Assembly: GCA_945874695.1 (NCBI GenBank)
Contig: CAMCHP010000007.1
Span: 1-64,000 of the forward strand
Direction of reading: 5' to 3'
Source of the DNA: Chryseobacterium gleum
Lineage (GTDB): Bacteria; Bacteroidota; Bacteroidia; Flavobacteriales_D; Sanyastnellaceae
DNA: 64,000 nucleotides
The position numbers and the translations under genes were made by a program. Positions 7,673-16,700 of this stretch are shown one piece after another. Within the stretch, counting starts at the first letter, position 1. Each line of letters opens with the position of its first letter. The notes beneath the pieces were generated by a model. It was not told where the DNA came from. It did no database searches and saw only the letters and a list, made by a program, of their open reading frames with translations.

Positions 7673-10489
7673 ATGGAATACGATTTTCGATCATTGGAAC
7701 AGAAGTGGCAATCGCGATGGGTTGCCAACCAACAATACGCCGTTACTGAAGACCCGCAACGCGAAAAGTACTACGTACTCGACATGTTCCCGTACCCATC
7801 TGGCGCGGGTTTGCACGTGGGGCATCCACTGGGGTATATCGCATCAGACATCTTCGCGCGCTACAAACGTCACCTTGGATTTAATGTGCTGCACCCGATG
7901 GGTTACGACTCATTCGGATTGCCCGCTGAGCAATACGCCATCGAAACCGGACAACACCCCGCGCTCACGACCGAACAAAACATTGCCCGCTACCGGGGTC
8001 AACTTGATAAACTCGGCTTCTCCTACGACTGGAGCCGTGAAGTACGCACCAGTGAACCCGACTACTACCGTTGGACGCAATGGATCTTCGCCCAACTCTT
8101 TGATGCGTGGTACAACCTCGACACCGACCGTGCTGAATCGGTGCAAACGCTGATCGATAAGTTCAACGCCAACGGCAGCTACAATGTAAATGCGTCCATT
8201 GACGAAGCTTGGTGGAAGTCGCTCGATCGCACGCTGTTTCCACATTTAAGCGAATACTTCGAAGGTGAATTCACAGCCACCGACTGGAAGAGTTTCAACG
8301 AAACCCAGCAGTCGGCTATTTTGATGCATTTCAGATTGACCTACCTCGCTGACGCCGTGGTGAATTGGTGCCCAGCGCTTGGCACCGTGCTCGCCAACGA
8401 TGAGGTTTCAAACGGCCGTTCAGAACGGGGAAACCATCCCGTCGAACAAAAACGCATGCGCCAATGGATCATGCGCATCAATGCCTACGCTGAACGTTTG
8501 CTGAACGGACTCAACACCCTCGACTGGAGCGACAGCATCAAAGAAATTCAACGCAATTGGATCGGACGTTCAGAAGGTGCCCGTGTGACCTTTGCTGCTG
8601 AAAACCACGACGCCCACATTGAAGTCTTCACAACCCGCCCCGATACCATCTTCGGCGTTGATTTCATGGTGCTCGCACCTGAACATCCTTTGGTTGATTT
8701 ACTCACCACCGCTGAGCAACGGACAAATGTCGCCGCCTATGTGGCTCAGGCCGCTTTGCGCACTGAACGCGACCGACAAGGCGATCAAAAACAGGTTTCG
8801 GGCTGCTTCACCGGCGCTTACGCGCTGCACCCCTTCAGTGGTAAGCGCATCCCCATTTGGATTGCCGACTACGTACTCGCCTCCTACGGTACGGGAGCCA
8901 TCATGGCTGTGCCTTCGGGCGACGAGCGCGACTGGAAGTTTGCTCAGCACTTCAACCTCAGCATTACCGGCATTTTCGACGGCATCGATGTTGCAAATGG
9001 CGCCCACACCGACTTGTCAACGCCGTTGGTGCAGTCGAGTTTTTTGAACGGCTTGTGCGGCGAGAAAGCCAAAAAAATGGCCATCACTGAGCTCGAACGC
9101 ATGGGTGCTGGCACTGGCAAAGTGAACTACCGCCTGCGCGATGCTGTTTTTAGCCGCCAACGTTACTGGGGTGAACCTTTCCCGATTTATTACGCCAACC
9201 AACAACCGCGCTTGGTTGATCTGAATGACCTGCCGGTAAGCTTGCCCGAGGTCGATAAATACCTACCCACCGAAAGCGGTGAACCGCCTTTGGCACGGGC
9301 CAAGTCGTGGACGTACAAAGACGGCAACCTTGAAACCAACACCATGCCCGGTTGGGCCGGCTCAAGTTGGTACTTCTTGCGCTACATGGATCCGCACAAC
9401 ACTCAAACCTTCTGCGACCCGGCAAAATCAGCCTACTGGGGCCAGGTAGATTTCTACATGGGGGGTGCCGAACACGCCACCGGGCACTTGTTGTACAGCC
9501 GCTTTTGGACTAAAGTGCTGTATGATTTAGGGCACATCAGCTTCGATGAGCCTTTCAAGAAACTCGTGAACCAAGGGATGATTCAAGGGCGGTCGAGTCT
9601 TGCACACCGCATCATCGATAGCAACACCTTCGTTTCAGCTGATAAGGCCGCTGAACACGCTACGCAACGCATCCACGTTGACATCGCCTTGGTCGAGAAT
9701 GACCGCCTGCACATCGATGCCTTCAAAGCTTGGCGCAGTGATTTTGCAAATGCCGAATTCATATTGAGCGACGATGGCGCATTTCGCTGCGACTGGGAAG
9801 TTGAGAAGATGTCGAAATCGAAGTACAATGTGCAAACACCCGACGAACTCGTTGAGAAATTTGGTGCCGACACCTTGCGCTGCTACGAAATGTTCTTGGG
9901 GCCTGTGGAGCAACACAAACCTTGGGACACCAACGGAATTACCGGCGTGCACAACTTCTTGCGCAAAGTGTGGCGCCTCTACCACGATCAAAACAACGCC
10001 TGGGATGTGAGCGACGCTGCACCTTCGCCCGAGTCGCTGAAAACCTTACACAAAACCATTAAGAAAATCACCGACGACCTAAATCGTTTGTCGTGGAACA
10101 CCGTGGTGAGCGCATTGATGATTTGTGTGAACGAACTCACCGAGCAAAAATGCAAACAACGCGAGGTGCTCGAAACCTTGCCTGTGCTGCTTTCGCCTTA
10201 TGCACCCCACTTGGCCGAAGAACTTTGGGAACGCCTCAACCGCAGTGGAAGCGTTGTTGACCAGCCATGGCCCGCACACAACGAAGCACACTTGGTTGAA
10301 TCAACGTTTTCGTATCCCGTGCAATTCAACGGCAAGGTGCGCTTTAACCTTGAATTGGACTTGAACCTCACGCCAGCCGAAGTCGAAGCTGCGCTCATGG
10401 CGCACGAACGTACAGCCAGCTACCTCGATGGACAAACGCCCAAAAAAGTGATCGTGGTGCCGAAGCGCATCATCAACGTGGTGATGTAA
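7673..10489 (+). CDS. leuS: Leucyl-tRNA synthetase
   Basis: A 938-residue class I aminoacyl-tRNA synthetase charging tRNA-Leu. The HIGH-type motif appears as HVGHPLGY (about 48-55) and the KMSKS motif as KMSKSKYN (about 719). The editing domain with its threonine-rich TTRPDTIFG segment is present, as is a C-terminal anticodon-binding domain. The length is typical of bacterial LeuRS in Bacteroidota, which carry an insert before KMSKS (here about 640-705). The stop codon lies only 5 bp from the stop of the convergent PorE-like gene, with no terminator visible between them. Confidence 0.98.
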   Translation: MEYDFRSLEQKWQSRWVANQQYAVTEDPQREKYYVLDMFPYPSGAGLHVGHPLGYIASDIFARYKRHLGFNVLHPMGYDSFGLPAEQYAIETGQHPALTTEQNIARYRGQLDKLGFSYDWSREVRTSEPDYYRWTQWIFAQLFDAWYNLDTDRAESVQTLIDKFNANGSYNVNASIDEAWWKSLDRTLFPHLSEYFEGEFTATDWKSFNETQQSAILMHFRLTYLADAVVNWCPALGTVLANDEVSNGRSERGNHPVEQKRMRQWIMRINAYAERLLNGLNTLDWSDSIKEIQRNWIGRSEGARVTFAAENHDAHIEVFTTRPDTIFGVDFMVLAPEHPLVDLLTTAEQRTNVAAYVAQAALRTERDRQGDQKQVSGCFTGAYALHPFSGKRIPIWIADYVLASYGTGAIMAVPSGDERDWKFAQHFNLSITGIFDGIDVANGAHTDLSTPLVQSSFLNGLCGEKAKKMAITELERMGAGTGKVNYRLRDAVFSRQRYWGEPFPIYYANQQPRLVDLNDLPVSLPEVDKYLPTESGEPPLARAKSWTYKDGNLETNTMPGWAGSSWYFLRYMDPHNTQTFCDPAKSAYWGQVDFYMGGAEHATGHLLYSRFWTKVLYDLGHISFDEPFKKLVNQGMIQGRSSLAHRIIDSNTFVSADKAAEHATQRIHVDIALVENDRLHIDAFKAWRSDFANAEFILSDDGAFRCDWEVEKMSKSKYNVQTPDELVEKFGADTLRCYEMFLGPVEQHKPWDTNGITGVHNFLRKVWRLYHDQNNAWDVSDAAPSPESLKTLHKTIKKITDDLNRLSWNTVVSALMICVNELTEQKCKQREVLETLPVLLSPYAPHLAEELWERLNRSGSVVDQPWPAHNEAHLVESTFSYPVQFNGKVRFNLELDLNLTPAEVEAALMAHERTASYLDGQTPKKVIVVPKRIINVVM

Positions 10490-10494
10490 TGGCG

Positions 10495-12765
10495 TTATTG
10501 CTCGTGCACGGTATCGTTTGAAGCCGCCTCCACCTCGAGAATGCGGAACTCAACCCTGCGGTTGCGCTGGTGCTGCTCTTCGGTGCATTCAACCCCGTCA
10601 ACACAGTGGTTCACAGGTTGGGTTTCGCCATAACCTTTGGCGGTTAAGCGTTCAGGCGCAATGCCCCGATTGACCAGGTACTGAAACACTGCTTCGGCTC
10701 TGCGCTGCGACAAATCGAGGTTGTAGTCGGCTGCAGCCCGTGCATCGGTATGCGCCATGATCTCTCCGCGCACGCCCGGGTGCATCACCATCAGCTGGTA
10801 AAAGGTCTCCAAATCAGGAAGGGCATCTTCACGCAAGGCCGCACTCGCCAAATCGAAATACACGTGGTACAACTCCAAAACGAGGCCTTTCTCAACTTTT
10901 ACATCCAAACGCAGCGGTTCAGGAACTTGCAACTGGTCAGGATTCAGCGCAATCAACACGCTGTGGCATTGATCGCGCTGTGGCTGCACAATCACCGTTT
11001 CTTCTTGCGGCACAAAAGCGGCCTTGCTTACCTGTACCGTGTAATCGGCCAAGGCGTCAACTTCCACAAAGAAACTGCCCAAAGCACCTGTGCGCACTTG
11101 TTTTACCTCACCTTGCGGATCAACCAACTGCACATCAACCTCTGCCAACGGATTACCATAGCGGCCGTGCACCACATTTCCACACAAATAAACCGGCTGG
11201 CGATCCGCGGGCATTTGCGGACTCAATGCCAACTTTACGACAGTGCGTTGCCCCTCCAACATGCCTTGGGTTGAGCAAACTGTTTTTCCACTGCAACCGC
11301 CATCGGCACGGTAGCGCTCGTGGCTGGCAAGTAGTTCAAAATCGCCTTCGTTCTGCACCAAAAAGCGAAAGCGTCCTTCGGCATTTGTGAAAAACACATC
11401 GCGGTAATACGCTGCGCCATGCAATTCAACCTTGGCGTGGGCAATGGGTTCTCCAGTTGAGCAATCGACCAGTTCGCCTTCAATGGCAATGCCCGTTGTG
11501 CGCTTGAAATACATGATGTCGTCTTGGTTGTCGGGATTGCGATTCGACGCAAAGAACCCGCTCAACCCATCCTCATCCATAAAAAGCCCAAAATCATCAC
11601 GCGGACCATTCATCGGCTTACCCATGTTCTCAGGAAGGGCCCAACCATCCGCCGTTAAGGCGCAAACAAACAAATCTAAACCGCCAAAACCTGGCAAGCC
11701 ATTCGAAGCATAGTACAAATTGCCTGCGCGATCAAACGAAGGAAATACGTCGTTGCCGCGGGTGTTGATGTGTGCGCCGAGTGCTTGCGGTTCGCTCCAC
11801 TCGCCTTGATCGTTGCGGGTTACAGCATACAAATCCATACCACCGCGACCGCCTGCCATATCTGATGCGAAAATGAGCGTGCGCCCGTCAGGACTAATCG
11901 CCGGATGTGACACATTGTGCGTGCGTTTGCAGAAAGGCAAGGCCTTGGTTTCAACCCAAATGCCCTCGGCATCGCGCACATAATGGCGAATGCGCAAGCG
12001 GGTGTTGTTAATTTCGTCGTAGCTGCGGCTGTTCTCTTTCACGTCGCTCGTTGTGAGAAATAGTTCGCGGCCGTCCGCGCTGATTGCAAGCGGCCCTTCG
12101 TGGTACGGCCCCGCCGGAAAACCAAAAGCTGCTACGGGCTCGCCAAAAGTACTTTCACCCGAACGTGTAGCTTCAAAAACATCGGTAAACCGATCACCGG
12201 TCCATGGGTCATACTCGCCTGATCGCTTCACCACGCCTTTGCGGTTGGTTGTGAAGTAGAGCTTGCCTTTGTGCAGAAAAGGGGCAAAATCGAGCGAGGT
12301 GCTGTTGATTTCCAAAGGCAGCACGCGGTAGTCGTTTGACGGTTGTGCACCGGCCTCGAGCCCCGTGCACCATGCGTGCAATTGACGGGCTTGATGCAGC
12401 TTTTCATCATCGGTTTGAACGGCCATGTACTTGGTCAACCACTGTGCGGCATCGCCATACTTTTCGTTGGCGATGAGCACTTGCGCAAACATGAGTTTCA
12501 CCTCCGGGTCTTCGTTCATCAGCGCTGCGCGGGTAAACCAATACTCAGCCTGCAACAAACGGTTGGTACGCCACAAGGCGATAGCCATGTTGGTTATGGC
12601 ATGATCATTGTCGAGGTCACGGCGAATGGCTTGCTCGTATAGGGTAATGGCTTCATCGTAATGGTGATGCTTAAATGCTTCATCAGCTTTTTTCACCTGA
12701 GCTGAAGCCAAAATCGGCATGCTCAAAAAGCAAATCATCAAAAATTGGGTGATCGTGCGTTTCAT
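10495..12765 (-). CDS. PorE-like outer-membrane-associated TPR/PD40/OmpA protein
   Basis: A 756-residue envelope protein with a signal peptide (about 1-22), TPR repeats (about 25-130), a PD40 beta-propeller (about 150-430, with repeated ISPDGR-type and ASDMAGG-type blades), carboxypeptidase-regulatory-like beta domains (about 435-610) and an OmpA C-terminal domain (about 640-745). The peptidoglycan-binding residues of OmpA are present in AHTDARA and LSQRRA. This order matches PorE of the type IX secretion system, which links the machinery to peptidoglycan. It is the last gene of an operon with a PorP/SprF protein (2-bp gap) and a giant adhesin, so a role in exporting or anchoring that adhesin is likely. 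One dispersed hairpin element lies within the gene. Confidence 0.88.
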   Translation of the reverse strand: MKRTITQFLMICFLSMPILASAQVKKADEAFKHHHYDEAITLYEQAIRRDLDNDHAITNMAIALWRTNRLLQAEYWFTRAALMNEDPEVKLMFAQVLIANEKYGDAAQWLTKYMAVQTDDEKLHQARQLHAWCTGLEAGAQPSNDYRVLPLEINSTSLDFAPFLHKGKLYFTTNRKGVVKRSGEYDPWTGDRFTDVFEATRSGESTFGEPVAAFGFPAGPYHEGPLAISADGRELFLTTSDVKENSRSYDEINNTRLRIRHYVRDAEGIWVETKALPFCKRTHNVSHPAISPDGRTLIFASDMAGGRGGMDLYAVTRNDQGEWSEPQALGAHINTRGNDVFPSFDRAGNLYYASNGLPGFGGLDLFVCALTADGWALPENMGKPMNGPRDDFGLFMDEDGLSGFFASNRNPDNQDDIMYFKRTTGIAIEGELVDCSTGEPIAHAKVELHGAAYYRDVFFTNAEGRFRFLVQNEGDFELLASHERYRADGGCSGKTVCSTQGMLEGQRTVVKLALSPQMPADRQPVYLCGNVVHGRYGNPLAEVDVQLVDPQGEVKQVRTGALGSFFVEVDALADYTVQVSKAAFVPQEETVIVQPQRDQCHSVLIALNPDQLQVPEPLRLDVKVEKGLVLELYHVYFDLASAALREDALPDLETFYQLMVMHPGVRGEIMAHTDARAAADYNLDLSQRRAEAVFQYLVNRGIAPERLTAKGYGETQPVNHCVDGVECTEEQHQRNRRVEFRILEVEAASNDTVHEQ
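11646..11667 (-). repeat. Dispersed hairpin element, copy 5
   Basis: Minus strand: GTTTG, stem CGCC, loop TTAAC, stem GGCG, GATG. It lies in the propeller codons of the PorE-like gene, in the sense direction. Confidence 0.6.
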
Positions 12766-12767
12766 GC

Positions 12768-13706
12768 TTAAAAGAATCGAGGGTGGTTGTAGCCATCGCG
12801 CTTCTTGCGAAGGGCATAGCCGAGAAAAAATTCATGCGTTCCTGCGTGCCCCTGCATACGAGTGAGGGTGTAATCGTAGGCATAGCCTACACGCAATTGC
12901 TTGCTGATGTCGTAGTCAAAAATTAAGCTGACTGCATCACCCACACGCACCGTGCTGCCAATCCAAATCACCTGGTTGATTCGGAACAAGGCCCCCGCGT
13001 CAATCTGAAATGGGGCACCCTCAACGTAGCGCAGCATAGCAACCGGCTGCAAGTCAACCTGCTTTGAAAGTTCAATCAATCCGCCCGCCGTGAAGTGAAT
13101 ATGTCGACGCGCTGTGAAAATGGCCTCCATCGCTGATTCGTTGTTATCAAAACGGGTGCTGTTTTCTAATAACCGCGGCACCGAGAAACCAGCAAAAAAG
13201 TGCTCATTCAAAAAGAATGCACCAAATCCAAAGTTGTATTGGCTCGCCGCAAGGTCGGCCATCGGAATGGCTTGATCACCCGCGGTGTACGGGTCAACGC
13301 GCGTCCAATCGTACTGCTGAACGCCATACTCGCCCGATAAGCCAAAAGCCAAAGTGCCTTGATCAAACCGAAGTTTGTATGACAAGCTGCCTTGCACGCC
13401 TACGTGCTGCGAAATGCCAATGCGGTCGCGCATAAAATTCAGGCCACCACCCAGTCCGCGCTTGCCCAATGGGGCGTGCACAAACACGTTTTCAGTGGTG
13501 GGAGCCCCTTCCATTCCGGCCCATTGGTTGCGGTAAAAAACGCCTGTTTCTAACGCTTGACGTGAACCCGCAAATGCGGGATTGATCGCCATTTGATTCC
13601 ACAAAAATTGGGTGTTGCCCATGTATTGCTGTGCAGCAAGGGGCATCGTGATTACGAGGCTCGCCATTGCAGCTATGCCGCTGAGAAGTTTCATTTTCAA
13701 GTTCAT
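12768..13706 (-). CDS. PorP/SprF-family type IX secretion outer-membrane protein
   Basis: A 312-residue predicted outer-membrane beta-barrel of the PorP/SprF family. It has a signal peptide ending LAAQ, the family opening QYMGNTQFLWNQMAINPAFAGS, the segment FYRNQWAGMEGAP and a C-terminal strand region with the typical LRVGYAYDYTLT and HEFFLGYAL. SprF proteins are needed for secretion or attachment of their partner giant adhesins with type B sorting domains, and each is usually encoded next to its partner. Here it lies 8 bp after such an adhesin and 2 bp before a PorE-like gene, so all three should be co-expressed. Confidence 0.95.
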   Translation of the reverse strand: MNLKMKLLSGIAAMASLVITMPLAAQQYMGNTQFLWNQMAINPAFAGSRQALETGVFYRNQWAGMEGAPTTENVFVHAPLGKRGLGGGLNFMRDRIGISQHVGVQGSLSYKLRFDQGTLAFGLSGEYGVQQYDWTRVDPYTAGDQAIPMADLAASQYNFGFGAFFLNEHFFAGFSVPRLLENSTRFDNNESAMEAIFTARRHIHFTAGGLIELSKQVDLQPVAMLRYVEGAPFQIDAGALFRINQVIWIGSTVRVGDAVSLIFDYDISKQLRVGYAYDYTLTRMQGHAGTHEFFLGYALRKKRDGYNHPRFF

Positions 13707-13714
13707 GACGATGC

Positions 13715-16700
13715 TTATTGATGTACGGTGATGTAACCACGTCCGAGGTTCTCACCTGTACTGCGGTTGTTTAAAACATAGAAATACGTGCCATTGGGCA
13801 ACGGTTGGCCGTTCCAAAGGGCGTCCCAATCGTTGGCGTAGTTGTTGGCGGCATACACTTCGCGGCCCCAACGGTTGTAGATGAACAACTCAGTCGATTC
13901 AAAGCGATCAATGCCCTCAATTACCCACACGTCGTTCACACCATCGCCATTCGGCGTGATGATATCGGGTATCCGCAAAAATGGGAACACGCGCAACTTC
14001 ACGATGGCGGTGTCGCACATGTCAGGACAAGCCGTGAGGCAAATGCGGTACACCAACTCATCGGTACCTGAGAAGGTGGCATCAGGAATGTACCGGATGT
14101 TCTGACCCTCAACCACCTGTGCCTCACCAAAGGTTGGTGGCGTAATGATTTGCAGGTTATAGGCTACGGGGCCTGGTTCGTCGTTGGCCACTACATTCAA
14201 GGGTACGCCTTCACCCTCAATCAATTCAAAATAATCTTCAAAGGCTTCGGGCAATAACGGAGCATAAACCACAACCTCATCGCTTGAGTAAACACCACAA
14301 CCCGCATTCCACAAAGACCAGGTTGCCAAGCTGGTTTCGCCAGCAACCATGCCGCTCACTGTTGATACGCTGCTGTTCGGACTCCCGAACGTAAGGTCAT
14401 TGTTAGGCGCCGACCACACCCCTTGCAAGGCGGGGTCGTTTACGGCTTGAACCACTGCGAGGCCATCCAAACATGCTGTGACGTGGGCACCGGCGTATGC
14501 TTGCTCAGCAGGAATCATGTCAACCTGCACAGCAAGTGGTGCCGAAGGCGTGCTCCAGCACAAACCGTCAAATACAGCTACCGAATAGGCCCCCGATGCA
14601 CTGGTGGTGACGCTGTTGATGACCCAAACGCCCGTAGACGAAACATCGGTTGATGCATCGGGGAAAACGAGCGTGTAAGCGTCTCCATCTGCGCTCGCGG
14701 TAATCTCTAAAGCGTCGCCGGCACAAATCGGACTGTTGCTGCTCACTGCAGGCGCTGCAGGAAGCGGATTCACCACCACTTCAACCGTGTAAGGCGCTGA
14801 TTGGCATGCGCCGTTATTCACCACAAGTTGGTAAGTGCCGCTTGCTAAGATGTTCGCGGCCTCAACGGCCGGAGGTGTGGCGGTGGATGCGACATAACCG
14901 TTAGGACCTGTCCAGGTGTAGCTATCTGCCACTGCGTCGGTGGTAAAAGTGAGTGTTTCACCGGCACATAAGGATGTTGCAGTCGCGGTGAACACCGGGG
15001 CTGCTGGATTCGCTGTAACCGCTACCGCTACCGCAAAAGAGGGTTCAGTGCTACAATTTTGCAGTTGCACCCAAACACTGTAATCGCCCGTGTCAGCTGT
15101 GCCAGCACTGGAATTCGTAAAAAATGGCGCCGCTGTAATTACTTCGCCACTTGGGGTGAGCCAGTGGTAGCTTTGCGCACCGGCGTAAACAGCCGTGTTT
15201 AAGGTGAAGCTGCTACCTTCGCAAACCGCTGCACCACTTTGAATTACTGGCAATGCCGGCGCTGTGGTGATAGTAACCAAGGCCGAGGCTGGCGCTGAGG
15301 TGCATCCGTTGCTGTCGCTTACGACTAAGGTGTATACACCCGTATTTGCTGCTGAGGCATTGGCAATAATTGCCACAGCATCACTCGAAATGTAGTTCGG
15401 ACCAGTCCAGTTGTAGGTGTACGCCCCACTGCCGTTGCTCACATTGGCCGTGAGCTCAGCGTCGTCAAAGCCATTCGCACAAGGCAAAATCAAGTCTTGA
15501 ACATTCACAACTGGATTGCTATGCACAACCAAATCAAAAACTTGCGAAGGAGCTGTTTCACAGGCTCCAACCTGCACACTTACGGCATAGCTGCCTGCTG
15601 TGTTTGCCGAAGCTGAAGCTACTTGAAGCTCATTGCTGTTGTTTGCTAATGGTTCGCCGTCTTTCGTCCATACATACTCAACAAATGCACCTGAGTAGGT
15701 TTGAATGTTGAGGGTGATCGGGCTGCCGGCGCACACTTCGGTGGGTCCGCTAATTTGTGGGGTGTTCAAATTTGCAGCGATCACCTCAACGGTGCCGCAT
15801 GCTGTGCGGGTGTAATCGTTCAATGCACCACCAACATGTGCGGTATCACCTGTGCGGCGCACACCTAATGGATTTGCTGGTGCAACTTCCATTGAAGCCA
15901 AATCAGCGGTAAAAAGACTGCTGAAGTCAACCAAGGCGCAGTTGTCGACTTGCGTGCAGGGTGGAAAAGCATCAACAACCTGAACTACGTACACAAACTC
16001 ACACGTAACCCCAAGCGGAATGCTGTCCCAACGTGCCTCAATGGCACCGAAACTGTTCTGTGGAAACATCGCATATAGGTCATCACACTCGGTGATGAAC
16101 GAATTGGGCACCAACTGCAGGCCAAGCGGCAAATCGTTCAACAAATCAACATTGAATGCCGTGGCGGTTGATCCAATTTCATGGCCTACGGTAACCGTTA
16201 CAAAGGTTTGACCCGAGGGCAACAACGCTGACTCAAAGAAGCTCACATCAGCGAATAACTCGGCTTCTACCACCGTCAATTGCGGCGCTGCCGTTTCGTT
16301 GACAAAGGCCCCGCTGATCGGATTCAAATAACGCATGCGCGCATCTGAGGTCAAAACATAACCATTCTGGTTTACATCGGTGTTGAGCACCGTTGCAGTG
16401 AACACAACGCGCACATACTCGTGCACGCCATTGTTCGAGTTCGTATTGGTGATGTTGCCAAAGGGCATGGTAAGCCGGCGGCGCTGATTCTGAACACCCG
16501 CGCCAACATCGGTGATGGTGAGCCCATTGATAATTTGTGATGGTGCACCGTTGCCATAAGTCACGCCGATGGGAGCCCCCAACGACACAAATGCCTCAAC
16601 AGCCATGCCTTCAGGCAAGGTGTACTCAAAGGTACTGGTGCGGGTAATGCCCTCGGGCACGCGCATTAACACTTCAAAAGTCACCAACTCACCCACGTGA